Numbered from the stretch's first letter, positions 25,560 through 34,089 are shown. The stretch: 58,853 nucleotides of DNA from SFWF01 sp045591645 (GCA_045591645.1 JAZNTG010000015.1:1-58853), one strand, 5' to 3'. The notes: generated by a model from the sequence alone, not told the origin. Numbers and translations are program-made.

Positions 25560-26123
25560 CTAAATATCGGCTTTGACCTCAAGCTGCTCTGCATAATCGT
25601 TTGAGGTGGGTGTTTTGTCGGGGAGGGGCGGAAGAGAGTCCAAGGAGGACAGCGAGAAGCATCTGAGAAAATTCTTAGTAGTCCCATATAGCAGAGGTCT
25701 TCCCGGCAATTCAAGGCGACCGCGCTCTTCGATCAGTTCCTTCTCGATAAGTGTAGAAACCACCGCAGAACAGTCAACACCTCTCACCTGTTCAATAAAC
25801 GCACGCGTAACCGGCTGGTTATATGCAATAACGGCGAGCACTTCAAAAGCTGCCGCTGAAAGCGGAGATCTTCTCTTTATCTCGTAAGCCGATTTGATAA
25901 ACTGTGCATATTCAGTTTTTGAAACAAGCTGATATGAATCATCAAGTTTTACAAGCTTAATTCCCAGATCGCTTTTTTCGATATGGTCTATAACTTCCTG
26001 CATAACCTTTTCGGTTTCTTTTACATTAAGCTCGAATACGGTGCCGATGCGTTCTTTAGACAACGGCTCTCCGCCTGCAAAAAGCACAGCCTCAATAGCT
26101 TTAATAAGTTCAGCTCTTTCCAT
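25560..26123 (-). CDS. scpB: Segregation and condensation protein B
   Basis: 187 residues. Two winged-helix domains: LIKAIEAVLFAGGEPLSKERI at the start, and LSAAAFEVLAVIAYNQPVTRAFIEQVRGVDCSAVV (about 85-119), the ScpB signature. It binds the ScpA kleisin of the SMC condensin that compacts and separates chromosomes. The ATG overlaps the scpA stop by one base (TAATG), so translation is coupled. Confidence 0.94.
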   Translation of the reverse strand: MERAELIKAIEAVLFAGGEPLSKERIGTVFELNVKETEKVMQEVIDHIEKSDLGIKLVKLDDSYQLVSKTEYAQFIKSAYEIKRRSPLSAAAFEVLAVIAYNQPVTRAFIEQVRGVDCSAVVSTLIEKELIEERGRLELPGRPLLYGTTKNFLRCFSLSSLDSLPPLPDKTPTSNDYAEQLEVKADI

Positions 26124-26839
26124 TAATTCTTTTTCTCCTTAATCAAAACAACTTCCATATCATCGGCTTCTCCGCTGACCTTTACGCGATTGGCTTTTAC
26201 AAGCTCAAGCACCGCTAAGAAGGTCGCAACCAATTCTGACCTGTTTTTTGAAGCCATATAAAGAGAGCTTATCTTTCTGTTCTTTCCGCTCCAAAGTCTG
26301 CGCATAACAAAAATGATCTTAGAAGAAACAGAATATATCTTCTTAGCGACGATCTTTGTAAACGCCTTAGGAGACGGCGGCATACGGCGGTCGATTCTGC
26401 CGAGAGCATTTATGTACGCATTGAATATATCGGCCCTGTCGTGCAGGATATCGTAGGTCTTGTCAACCTCAACAGGCTCGGGCTGTCTTACAAAATGATC
26501 AAAGCCGGCAGTCATAGCCGAGAACCTAGCAGCCATCTCCTTGCACACCTGATACTCAAGAAGCTCACCTGTAAGCTCCTTTTTAAGCTCCTCGATCTCT
26601 TCGTGTTTCGGAAGAAGACTCACTGTTTTCATATAGATAAGACGTGAAGCCATCTCTAAAAATTCGCTGGCAACATCCATCTCATTATCCTGCATAAGCT
26701 TTATTTGCTCAAGATATTGCTCAATTAGTATAGAAAGCTTTATATCATAAATATTAAGTTTATTTCTAGCGATCAACTGAAGCAGAAGATCAAGAGGTCC
26801 TTCAAACTCCTCTGTTTTGTAAAGAATTACGTTATCCAT
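26123..26839 (-). CDS. scpA: Segregation and condensation protein A
   Basis: 238 residues. FEGPLDLLLQLIARNKLNIYDIKL (about 12-35) is the kleisin N-terminal block that binds the SMC neck; the C-terminal winged helix ends in VSGEADDMEVVLI. It bridges SMC heads in condensin. The ATG at 26839 has AGGAG six bases ahead; a frame 13 codons longer starts inside the upstream gene. Followed directly by scpB. Confidence 0.94.
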   Translation of the reverse strand: MDNVILYKTEEFEGPLDLLLQLIARNKLNIYDIKLSILIEQYLEQIKLMQDNEMDVASEFLEMASRLIYMKTVSLLPKHEEIEELKKELTGELLEYQVCKEMAARFSAMTAGFDHFVRQPEPVEVDKTYDILHDRADIFNAYINALGRIDRRMPPSPKAFTKIVAKKIYSVSSKIIFVMRRLWSGKNRKISSLYMASKNRSELVATFLAVLELVKANRVKVSGEADDMEVVLIKEKKN

Positions 26840-26846
26840 AAATCTC

Positions 26847-27524
26847 CTAAAAGAATAATATTCTCGGAATAATTTCAAGAATTCGGATGAGTAGGGTTCT
26901 AACGAGTATTATAGGTCCTGTTAGTATATCTGTTACTAAAAGCAACAGAACACCGAAATAAATATATCTCTCGTAATAAACCATTTTATTATACAAACGC
27001 GAAGGTAAAAACATTGCAAGAATCATACCGCCATCGAAAGGGGGAAGCGGAATAAGATTGAATACCGCAATATTTGCGCTGATAACTGCAATAAATGAAA
27101 AGAATGAAGAAATATGATAAAATATCTCAACTTCAGTATTAAAATAAGTATAGAGCAAAAAATAGTAAATAAAGATTGAAATAAAAGATGATAAGATACA
27201 GGCTAAGGGTCCTGCCAGAGAAACGAGAGCCATTCCTTTTTTTGGATTATCAAAATTACGGGGATTAATTCTGACACCTTTTGTAAAACCAATACCCACA
27301 AGCAAGGTCAGCAAAGCGCCGAAATAATCAATATGTGCAAACGGATTGATTGTAAGATCACCCGAATACCGTGGTGTTGGGTCTCCGAGTTTTGTAGCAA
27401 CATATGCCCTTGCAAGAGAATAAAGAGGCATTACGACAAACACAACCGCTATTGAAGATAAAATGCGAATAATAATATCTAAAAAAGAATAGTTGCCTGC
27501 GTTTCCTAAAACATCTAATAACAC
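26847..27524 (-). CDS. Site-2-protease-like membrane protein, catalytic motif lost
   Basis: 225 residues, about five or six trans-membrane helices. The overall pattern is the YwhC-type M50 family: AYVATKLGDPTPRYSGDLT, NPFAHIDYFG, and the late NLIPLPPFDGG with its metal-binding Asp. In active members HExxH precedes AYVAYKLGDP; here the same place reads YSLAR, so both histidines and the glutamate are replaced. It therefore cannot bind zinc in the usual way and is probably a pseudoprotease. The start is GTG at 27524, eight bases after AAAGGAG; longer frames run into the promoter. First gene of the scpAB operon, in the place where Clostridia usually have the active enzyme. Confidence 0.82.
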   Translation of the reverse strand: MLLDVLGNAGNYSFLDIIIRILSSIAVVFVVMPLYSLARAYVATKLGDPTPRYSGDLTINPFAHIDYFGALLTLLVGIGFTKGVRINPRNFDNPKKGMALVSLAGPLACILSSFISIFIYYFLLYTYFNTEVEIFYHISSFFSFIAVISANIAVFNLIPLPPFDGGMILAMFLPSRLYNKMVYYERYIYFGVLLLLVTDILTGPIILVRTLLIRILEIIPRILFF

Positions 27525-27563
27525 TGTGAACACTCCTTTAAGCAAAACTAACCTTTTTAACTC

Positions 27564-27592
27564 ATTATACATAAAAAGCAAATAAAACACAA
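27564..27592 (-). promoter_or_regulatory. Promoter of the scpAB-rluB operon
   Basis: TTGTGT (27587-27592), 17 bases, TATAAT (27564-27569). The -35 box is weak. Confidence 0.5.
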
Positions 27593-27597
27593 GAAAA

Positions 27598-27622
27598 AAT
27601 CGGGAGAATTATTCTCCCGATT
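27598..27622 (-). terminator. Terminator of the amidase gene
   Basis: AATCGGGAGAAT and ATTCTCCCGATT form an inverted repeat at the amidase stop, followed on the minus strand by a run of six Ts. Confidence 0.85.
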
Positions 27623-28359
27623 CAACTAATGTAGTATTTATACACATAACCTGTCTGATTGTTGTATCTTATCAGCAGCCAATCGCCCGAGCCGTTGAGC
27701 ACTCGTACAGTAGCTCCGTTAGGTACTTTTCCGATAATATTACTGTAAATATCGGGTCTTTGGCGGATGTTCAGATTAGAACCCATTGTTGAGACTCTGC
27801 CGTTATAGCCTCCGCCCGACGGCTCGTTAAACGGAATATTGAAATAATCGGTCAGCGAAATAACAATATTTCGAGCAATATTGTCAATATTGGCTTTTAT
27901 CCAGTCGGCGTCCTCGGCATTATCGTGAAAAGCGACCTCAAAAAGCACAGAGGGCGCCTTTGTACGGCGAACTTCTCCAAGCGATGTGGTCGGTACAGTT
28001 CTTACCAAATTAGGGTCAGGGTATATCATTTTAAAATTATTCGCAATAATTTCAGCCGCTCTCTGCCCTCTCTGACTGTATGGGTAATAATACACTTCCC
28101 CTCCCTGCGCAGTTCCTGTACTTGAGGCATTTGAGTGCAGTGCTAAATGCAGGTCATAGTTCCCTCTGTTAGATGCCGCGATCGAGGATGCCGCAGTCAT
28201 ATCAGGTGTATTTCTGACAAAATTTATGCCCGATGCGTTTAAGTAAGGTACCATTGCATCGGCAATAAGATTCATATACTGTTCTTCGTTGCCTCCTGTT
28301 ATATACGGATTAAACTCCTGTGTCGACGGACTTAAATATATAGTTGGAATAAGAATCAC
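27622..28359 (-). CDS. N-acetylmuramoyl-L-alanine amidase with SH3 domain
   Basis: About 242-245 residues. The Amidase_3 domain begins PTIYLSPSTQEFNPY and has LALHSNASS (zinc His), GEVYYYPYSQRG and APSVLFEVAFHDNAEDADW (catalytic Glu). A bacterial SH3 domain (GRVSTMGSNLNIRQRP ... TGYVYKYYI) forms the last 60 residues and should bind the wall. No signal peptide, as in some spore-linked CwlD relatives. The legal start is GTG at 28359, but family members usually begin MPxIYLSPS, which here would be the ATT at 28350. The start lies at the foot of hairpin 28355-28393. Confidence 0.85.
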   Translation of the reverse strand: MILIPTIYLSPSTQEFNPYITGGNEEQYMNLIADAMVPYLNASGINFVRNTPDMTAASSIAASNRGNYDLHLALHSNASSTGTAQGGEVYYYPYSQRGQRAAEIIANNFKMIYPDPNLVRTVPTTSLGEVRRTKAPSVLFEVAFHDNAEDADWIKANIDNIARNIVISLTDYFNIPFNEPSGGGYNGRVSTMGSNLNIRQRPDIYSNIIGKVPNGATVRVLNGSGDWLLIRYNNQTGYVYKYYIS

Positions 28360-28393
28360 CCTTTCATAACAGTATATGCTGTGAAAGGGTGAT
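28355..28393 (-). promoter_or_regulatory. Hairpin at the start of the amidase gene
   Basis: ATCACCCTTTCA (28355-28366) pairs perfectly with TGAAAGGGTGAT (28382-28393); an inner CAG/CTG and a three-base bulge complete the stem. On the minus strand the 3' arm holds the G-rich box GAAAGGGTG that would serve as ribosome binding site, then TCTTATT. It also follows the end of the gene upstream and might terminate it. Confidence 0.55.
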
Positions 28394-28413
28394 TGTTCAG
28401 TTCAGTTCAGTTC
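28394..28413. repeat. Four copies of a 5-bp tandem repeat
   Basis: GTTCA repeated four times covers the stop codon of the gene at 28402-28941. Extra or fewer copies would not change the protein, because the TGA arises from the first two copies read. Confidence 0.75.
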
Positions 28414-28941
28414 ATATTCAAGGGCTAAGTCTTTTATGCGGTTAGAAAACCAGCAATAAAGTACCTCACCAAGCTCCTGATAGATGGGGTCTCCGTCATG
28501 GGCGCAAAGCATCGCGAAGGTCTGTCCCATTCTTCTTTCAACCTCGTTGCCGCGTCTATGAGCGAGATAATAAAACGAAAAGGCTCCTGTATCAGATGTG
28601 TATTTATAAAGCTCCGGTGCTTTTTCCCGCACGGTATCGAGAAAGCTTTTCTGCGCAATTCCCGCTACAGTCTCGCTTTTAAGGTAGCTCTCAAAGCCTA
28701 TTGTTACGGTAAAGGATAGCAGAAGATGGCGCTGTACCATCATATTAACATCGGTTTCCTCGACCGCTTCATTATAAACCGCAGAGGCATTACAAAACTC
28801 TTCCGCTATCTTCATTCCGAATCGCTGCGCTCTTTCGGCATCCTTTTCATCAAGAGCGATCTCATCAACAGAGGCAGCTAGGTTTTCTTTAACGCTCTGC
28901 GACGGACGGCTACCTGCAATCTTTATATCTTCATCGTACAT
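28402..28941 (-). CDS. Conserved hypothetical protein, 179 residues
   Basis: Not recognised. Soluble and mostly helical, no signal peptide or membrane span. A charged N-terminal part with EKDAERAQRFGMKIAEEFC is followed by a region rich in aromatic residues (FESYL, AFSFYYLAHRR). The middle (about 66-130) looks like a helical bundle. The start codon follows the TSCPD gene stop with no gap, so it is part of the dgt-dnaG-rpoD transcript. It is the last gene before the amidase. Confidence 0.6.
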   Translation of the reverse strand: MYDEDIKIAGSRPSQSVKENLAASVDEIALDEKDAERAQRFGMKIAEEFCNASAVYNEAVEETDVNMMVQRHLLLSFTVTIGFESYLKSETVAGIAQKSFLDTVREKAPELYKYTSDTGAFSFYYLAHRRGNEVERRMGQTFAMLCAHDGDPIYQELGEVLYCWFSNRIKDLALEYELN

Positions 28942-29199
28942 CTAATCACCTGTTTTTTCTTTGATCTCAGACAGCGCGCGGGCTAGCTGATCGGGACAGG
29001 AGGTGCTTTTAAAGCCACACTTTATTCCTTTGAGTTTTTCAATGACAGCATCTATTTCCATTCCCTGTGCAAGTGCCGCAATACCTTTAAGGTTTCCGTT
29101 GCAGCCTCCGTGAAAGGAAATGTCAATAACCCTTCCGTCTACAACTTCAAAGTCGATACTCTGTGAGCAAGTCCCATTTGTTCTATATGAATACCTCAT
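28942..29199 (-). CDS. TSCPD-domain protein (TIGR03905 family)
   Basis: 85 residues. Four cysteines are placed as in this small family: GTCSQSIDF, GGCNGNLKGIAAL and KCGFKSTSCPDQLA. TSCPD domains resemble the Cys-rich end of class II ribonucleotide reductases, but the function of the stand-alone form is unknown. It may bind a metal. It lies 14 bases after rpoD. Confidence 0.83.
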   Translation of the reverse strand: MRYSYRTNGTCSQSIDFEVVDGRVIDISFHGGCNGNLKGIAALAQGMEIDAVIEKLKGIKCGFKSTSCPDQLARALSEIKEKTGD

Positions 29200-29213
29200 A
29201 AAAAATATTCCTT

Positions 29214-30275
29214 TTATCTGTCTTTAAATTTATTGCTGCGGACAGGATGACGAAGCTTTCTCAGCGCTTTGGCTTCGATCTGTCTGATTCTCTCACGTGT
29301 TACATTAAATTCAAGTCCAACCTCTTCAAGAGTATGGCATCTTCCGTCGGAAAGTCCAAAGCGCAGACGGATAACAGCTTCTTCTCTGGGCGTAAGAGTC
29401 TTTAAAACGCCGTCAATATCCTCATTCGTAATGGTCTTGAGTGCAGCCTCGTCGGGAGCAAGAGCATCCTCGTCGCGAATAAAGTCCATAAGACGCGAAT
29501 CCTCCTCAGGACCGATAGGTGTTTCCATAGAAACAGGCTCCTGAGCTACACGCATGATCTCTCTGATACGGTCTACAGGAAGATTCATCTTCTCGGCAAT
29601 AAGCTCCTCGGTCGGCTCATATCCGTTCTCATGGAGAAGCTGACTCTGCACCTTCTTAAGGCGGTTGATGGTTTCAACCATATGAACAGGTATTCGGATG
29701 GTTCTTGCCTGATCAGCAATGGCTCTGGTGATCGCCTGCCTTATCCACCAAGTAGCATAAGTCGAAAATTTGAAGCCCTTGGTATAGTCGAACTTATCGA
29801 CTGCTTTAATAAGACCCACATTTCCCTCCTGAATAAGGTCAAGGAAATACATACCGCGTCCCACATATTTCTTAGCAATACTAACAACCAGTCGAAGGTT
29901 AGCTTCGGTAAGCCTCTTCTTTGCCTTTTCATCTCCCTCGTTGATCTTGATAGCAAGCTCTATCTCCTCATCAGAACTGAGGAGCGGCACTCTACCTATC
30001 TCGCGAAGATACAGCTTTACAGGGTCATCAAGAGAGACGTTGTCCAGAGCGACATCATCCTCGATTGCATCAACATTCATTTCTTCAAGCTTGAGATCAT
30101 CCTCGCTCGGCTCGTCGTCGAATATATCAAGCAACGGTGTCTCCTCAAAAAGCTCGCCCAGCTCTTCAGCCGAGGGCTCTATCTCATCAAACGGGACTTC
30201 AGCTTCCTCCTCGCCCTTTACTTCTGCCTCAGTATTATTTAAGGCTTCCTGCAGTTTCTTATCTTCCTTTTGCAT
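29214..30275 (-). CDS. rpoD: RNA polymerase primary sigma factor SigA/RpoD
   Basis: 353 residues, near the usual clostridial length. An acidic N-terminal tail (about 1-80) stands in for region 1.1. Region 1.2 starts DDPVKLYLREIGRVPLLS. Region 2 has NLRLVVSIAKKYVGRGMYFL and KGFKFSTYATWWIRQAI (-10 recognition and melting). Region 3 follows, and region 4 ends VTRERIRQIEAKALRKLRHP (-35 recognition). It directs housekeeping transcription from the TTGACA/TATAAT promoters seen in this window. Its ATG shares one base with the dnaG stop. Confidence 0.96.
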   Translation of the reverse strand: MQKEDKKLQEALNNTEAEVKGEEEAEVPFDEIEPSAEELGELFEETPLLDIFDDEPSEDDLKLEEMNVDAIEDDVALDNVSLDDPVKLYLREIGRVPLLSSDEEIELAIKINEGDEKAKKRLTEANLRLVVSIAKKYVGRGMYFLDLIQEGNVGLIKAVDKFDYTKGFKFSTYATWWIRQAITRAIADQARTIRIPVHMVETINRLKKVQSQLLHENGYEPTEELIAEKMNLPVDRIREIMRVAQEPVSMETPIGPEEDSRLMDFIRDEDALAPDEAALKTITNEDIDGVLKTLTPREEAVIRLRFGLSDGRCHTLEEVGLEFNVTRERIRQIEAKALRKLRHPVRSNKFKDR

Positions 30276-32038
30276 TAGTAATTCCCCTTTTTATTTTCTG
30301 CTATTTTTGACAAATGCGCTGCCCAATCGTAATCAGAATCGGGTTTAGCATTTAACAGTTTTTCGGTTCTGAGAGCTTTAAAGCCTTCGTTCAAGGCATT
30401 TCGCGGATTATTGTCAGAAAATCCAGTATTAAGCAGCCTTGAAATATATCCTATCTCCTGATCCGAGAACATCTGAGAAATGGCGGTAAAATCAAAAGCC
30501 CGATTATTTTCAGACATCTCAAACAAGACCTTTAAAAGCCGTTTATTAAGAGATGTTACAAACTCCTCTTCGGTTATATTCTTAGCTGTATAGTCTATCA
30601 GATCAGGATGCTTCATCAAGATCGATAATATGGTCTCTTCTGCCTTGACTGCACGTTCATTTCCTCTTCGCTCAGGATTGACGTCATTTCTGTCAAAAGC
30701 CGGTTCCGCCATTGCTCTTATTTCACGACGCTGCTGTTTTACTACCTTCTTTTTCTTAAGCTCGTCGACCTTTGCGCGTATTGCGACCTTTGAAATCCCG
30801 TACTTTTCAGCAAGCTTAGTGACATAATAATCCACTGTTATCGCGTCCTCGGTGGAAGCCAGTATCTCTGCGGCATTATTCAGGTACTTTATTTTTGCAT
30901 TATCCGAATCAAGCTCCACTGTGCCTGCTGCTTTAAGCAGCTTGAACTCAGTCGCGCTGACAGCTTCATTCAACAGCTTCTGAAACTTTTCCGGTGTATT
31001 CTTTTTGAGAAATTCGTCAGGATCTTTGCCTTCGGGTAAAACAGCAACCTTAACATTTACACCTGTGCTGCTAAAAATAGTAATAGCCTTCTCAACGGCA
31101 GCCTGTCCGGCTGTGTCTGCGTCGAAGCAAACGACCACCTCGTTGGTATAACGCGCAATAAGCGTTGCCTGCTCAGATGTAAACGCAGTTCCGAGCGGAC
31201 ATACCGCATTTTTAAATCCTGCCTGATGCAAAGAAATAACATCAAGGTTACCTTCAACGAGGATAAGCCTTTCGTTACAATAAGACTTTGCAAAATTCAT
31301 ACCGAAAAGATTCTGACTCTTTTTATAAACGGGTGTATCGGCAGTATTTATGTATTTTGCCTGTTCCTTGGCATCGCTGTCATCTCTTCTTCGTCCGCTG
31401 AAGCCTATAACGTTTCCTCTGATATTGATTATCGGAAACATTGTGCGGTTTCTGAAACGGTCGTAGCAAGAGCCGTTTTTACCCTTAGTTACGACATTGG
31501 CTTGAAGCATTTCCTCTTCGGTAAAGCCCTTTGACTTAAGATGTCGAAGCAGCGCATCCCAACGGTCGGGAGCGGCCCCAAGCCCAAAGCTTCTGACGGT
31601 TGATGCCGTAAGGCCCCTCTTAGTATAATACTCAACTGCCCATTTTCCCGCGGCATCGCCGAGATACGAGTTGTAAAAACGGGCTGTCTCTCTGTTGATC
31701 TCGTAAATTCTGTTTTTAAGATCAGCCATAGAGTTATCGTATCCGTTTTCGGGAACTGTGACTCCGCATCTGTCGGCGAGGAGCTTGACAGCTTCAATAT
31801 AATCAAGATTTTCTATATTCTTAATAAAGGTGAAAACATCACCGCCTATCTTACAGCCGAAGCAATAAAAGGAACCGTTTTCGGGATAGAGGGTAAAGGA
31901 CGGAGTTTTCTCACCGTGGAAGGGACAAAGACCGATAAGATTCTTTCCCCTTCTTTTCAGAGTGATATAAGACGAAATAACCGACTCGATATCATTTCTG
32001 TATTTAATTTCTTCAATTACCGAGCTTGGTATCGCCAT
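30275..32038 (-). CDS. dnaG: DNA primase
   Basis: 587 residues. The N-terminal CHC2 zinc finger is CPFHGEKTPSF ... FYCFGCKIGG (about 39-66). The TOPRIM domain holds LILVEGNLDVISLHQAGF and CFDADTAGQAA, with the metal-binding Glu and Asp residues. The C-terminal helicase-binding part is present. It makes RNA primers for replication. The start is the ATG at 32038, six bases after AGGAGG; a GTG two codons earlier overlaps that box. Between dgt and rpoD in the macromolecular-synthesis operon arrangement. Confidence 0.95.
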   Translation of the reverse strand: MAIPSSVIEEIKYRNDIESVISSYITLKRRGKNLIGLCPFHGEKTPSFTLYPENGSFYCFGCKIGGDVFTFIKNIENLDYIEAVKLLADRCGVTVPENGYDNSMADLKNRIYEINRETARFYNSYLGDAAGKWAVEYYTKRGLTASTVRSFGLGAAPDRWDALLRHLKSKGFTEEEMLQANVVTKGKNGSCYDRFRNRTMFPIINIRGNVIGFSGRRRDDSDAKEQAKYINTADTPVYKKSQNLFGMNFAKSYCNERLILVEGNLDVISLHQAGFKNAVCPLGTAFTSEQATLIARYTNEVVVCFDADTAGQAAVEKAITIFSSTGVNVKVAVLPEGKDPDEFLKKNTPEKFQKLLNEAVSATEFKLLKAAGTVELDSDNAKIKYLNNAAEILASTEDAITVDYYVTKLAEKYGISKVAIRAKVDELKKKKVVKQQRREIRAMAEPAFDRNDVNPERRGNERAVKAEETILSILMKHPDLIDYTAKNITEEEFVTSLNKRLLKVLFEMSENNRAFDFTAISQMFSDQEIGYISRLLNTGFSDNNPRNALNEGFKALRTEKLLNAKPDSDYDWAAHLSKIAENKKGNY

Positions 32039-32053
32039 ATTCACCCTCCTCTT

Positions 32054-33052
32054 TTAAAATCCCCAGGATTTTGGTATGTATATCTCCTTATATTTGTATA
32101 CAGCGAAATCGTCTGTCATACCCGCTATGTAGTCCACAACCGCGCGGTCTATTCCCTCTTCATTCGCAATTACAGAATATTCAACAGGCAAGTACTGAGG
32201 ATTTTCCTTAAAGTGTCGGTAAAGACTTTCTATCATTCCGTCGACCTTTGTTTCCTCCGATTTTGCTTTTGGATTTCTGTAAACGCTTGCAAACAGAAAT
32301 TCGTGCAGCTGATCAAATGCTTCTGTTACCTCTGAAGACATTTTGACCTCATCAGTGCTGTTTTCAACTATAGAATGAACAAGACGGCTGATCCGTTCGC
32401 TTTTAGAGTTACCTAATACATATCTTATTTCAAAAGGAATATCATCGTTTAAAATAATATCCCCGCGTATAGCATCGTCAATATCGTGATTGATATAAGC
32501 GACCCTGTCACAAACGCGTACTATCTTTCCCTCAAGCGTTTCGGGCCAAGGATCTCTGGTATGGTTTCTGATACCGTCTAAAACCTCTGATGTTAGATTC
32601 AGCCCCATAAGGTTTTTTTCCAGTCTTTCGCAAACCCTTGCGCTCTGATTGTAATGCTTGAACTCAAAGGGTGCGAGCTTATCCAGTGCGCGTTCTCCCG
32701 CGTGTCCGAACGGAGTATGTCCGAGATCGTGCCCTAAAGCTATTGCTTCTGTAAGATCTTCGTTAACTCTGAGCGCTCTGGCAACTGTTCTTGCAATTTG
32801 ACTTACCTCTAACGTATGGGTCAGTCGGGTGCGGTAGTGGGCAGATTCGGGAGACAGGAAAACCTGTGTCTTGTGCTTTAATCTTCTAAATGACTTGCAG
32901 TGGATTATTCTATCTCTGTCGCGCTGAAAATCTGTACGGAGGGTGTCTTTCTCTTCAGGACGCTTTCTACCCTTTGAGTCTACCGACAGCTTTGCATATT
33001 CGGACAATATCAACTTTTCATTCTGTTCGGTAATTTCACGGGCACAAAGCAT
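32054..33052 (-). CDS. dgt: Deoxyguanosinetriphosphate triphosphohydrolase-like protein
   Basis: 332 residues. HD-domain metal site: RLTHTLEVSQIARTVARAL and LGHDLGHTPFGHAGE (about 105-119) give the H...HD...D set. RRLKHKTQVFLSPESAHYRTR is the family's N-terminal block. It hydrolyses dNTPs to nucleoside and triphosphate; the nucleotide choice cannot be read. ATG at 33052 or GTG at 33058 could be the start. It leads the operon with dnaG and rpoD, 15 bases before dnaG. Confidence 0.9.
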   Translation of the reverse strand: MLCAREITEQNEKLILSEYAKLSVDSKGRKRPEEKDTLRTDFQRDRDRIIHCKSFRRLKHKTQVFLSPESAHYRTRLTHTLEVSQIARTVARALRVNEDLTEAIALGHDLGHTPFGHAGERALDKLAPFEFKHYNQSARVCERLEKNLMGLNLTSEVLDGIRNHTRDPWPETLEGKIVRVCDRVAYINHDIDDAIRGDIILNDDIPFEIRYVLGNSKSERISRLVHSIVENSTDEVKMSSEVTEAFDQLHEFLFASVYRNPKAKSEETKVDGMIESLYRHFKENPQYLPVEYSVIANEEGIDRAVVDYIAGMTDDFAVYKYKEIYIPKSWGF

Positions 33053-33112
33053 ATTCACACCATCCTCTTAACCTATGATATACGAAAAAAAAGTGTAAAA
33101 ACCTCTTTTCCG

Positions 33113-33742
33113 TTAAAAAATTTTCTCTTTTGTGTATTTTTTGCCTTTAATATCGCACTTTACCCTTGATGAAAGCTTTTCATTCACCGTATCTATAAAT
33201 TCCGAGGTCTTAAACTCAGGTACCGAAAACTCAATATTTACATAATCAAGAAATTCTGTTGAAATAATATCGGCTTCAAAATCCTTTAGTATGTTTTCAA
33301 AGCGATCATACAGACTGTAATCACATTTTGCGAATATAATATCTCCGGGAACCATAATAACCTTTTCGGCAGCATCAAGCGCATCCTTGACAGCTTTAGA
33401 ATATGCTCTGACTAATCCTCCCGTACCCAGCAATATACCTCCGAAATAACGCGTTACAACGACCGTAACATCCTTCAGGTCATACCCGTTTATTATGTCA
33501 AGAGCAGGCTTGCCTGCCGTACCGTGAGGCTCCCCGTCGTCCGAAAAGCGTGAGCGGTGGTCTTGGTTCAGGACATAGGCATATATATTATGTCTAGCGT
33601 CGCTGTTAAGCGAGCGGATCTCTTCAATAAATGCGACGGCCTCCTCGTCAGACTCAGTATGCCGTGCGTACCCTAAAAATCTCGAATGCTTTTCGGTAAA
33701 CTCCGAGCTTGCATCACCTATTATAGTTCTATATGTGTCCAA
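33113..33742 (-). CDS. yigZ: YigZ/IMPACT family protein
   Basis: 209 residues. SRFLGYARH near the N-terminus, then FSDDGEPHGTAGKPALDII and VTRYFGGILLGTGGLVRAYSKAV (about 97-119) are the UPF0029 signature blocks. A ferredoxin-like C-terminal domain follows. The family is linked to translation control, but the bacterial role is unclear. The start is TTG at 33742 after GGTGGG. It follows the rpmE terminator and has no close downstream partner. Confidence 0.88.
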   Translation of the reverse strand: MDTYRTIIGDASSEFTEKHSRFLGYARHTESDEEAVAFIEEIRSLNSDARHNIYAYVLNQDHRSRFSDDGEPHGTAGKPALDIINGYDLKDVTVVVTRYFGGILLGTGGLVRAYSKAVKDALDAAEKVIMVPGDIIFAKCDYSLYDRFENILKDFEADIISTEFLDYVNIEFSVPEFKTSEFIDTVNEKLSSRVKCDIKGKKYTKEKIF

Positions 33743-33778
33743 AAATCATCCCACCTTTCTAATTGTCTAAAGAAAAAA

Positions 33779-33804
33779 CCGCAACCACGAAGTAGTGGTT
33801 GCGG
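33779..33804 (-). terminator. rpmE terminator
   Basis: CCGCAACCAC and GTGGTTGCGG, ten perfect pairs, followed on the minus strand by TTTTTTCTTT. Confidence 0.88.
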
Positions 33805-33819
33805 CAGAAAATATTTGCC

Positions 33820-34017
33820 TTATAAGCCGAAACGCTTATTAAATCTGTCTACACGTCCGCCTGTATCAACAAGCTTCTGTTTTCCGGTAAAGAACGGATG
33901 ACATTTAGAACAAATATCCAAACGGATGTCCTTCTTTGTAGAGCAGGTTTCAAATTCTGCACCGCAAGCACATCTGATAACTGTTTTTTCGTAATTAGGA
34001 TGAACTCCCTGTTTCAT
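33820..34017 (-). CDS. rpmE: 50S ribosomal protein L31 (zinc type)
   Basis: 65 residues. MKQGVHPNYEKTVIRCACG and DICSKCHPFFTGKQKLVDTG are typical. The four zinc-site cysteines are at 16, 18, 36 and 39, so this is the Cys+ form rather than the zinc-independent paralogue. GAAAGGAG lies upstream. Single-gene unit with its own terminator. Confidence 0.96.
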   Translation of the reverse strand: MKQGVHPNYEKTVIRCACGAEFETCSTKKDIRLDICSKCHPFFTGKQKLVDTGGRVDRFNKRFGL

Positions 34018-34089
34018 GCAGTGACACTCCTTTCACATCTCAATAACATTAAGATATTATCATAGGTTACTTCAAAATGCAAGTGTTTT

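Noticed and set aside
28394..28413. Phase variation by the 5-bp tandem repeat
   Set aside because: The stop codon is formed by the first two copies read, so copy number does not alter the protein.
29631..30242. Open frame of 203 codons on the plus strand opposite rpoD
   Set aside because: It is a shadow of the sigma factor gene; no ribosome binding site, no recognisable domain, and rpoD is certain.
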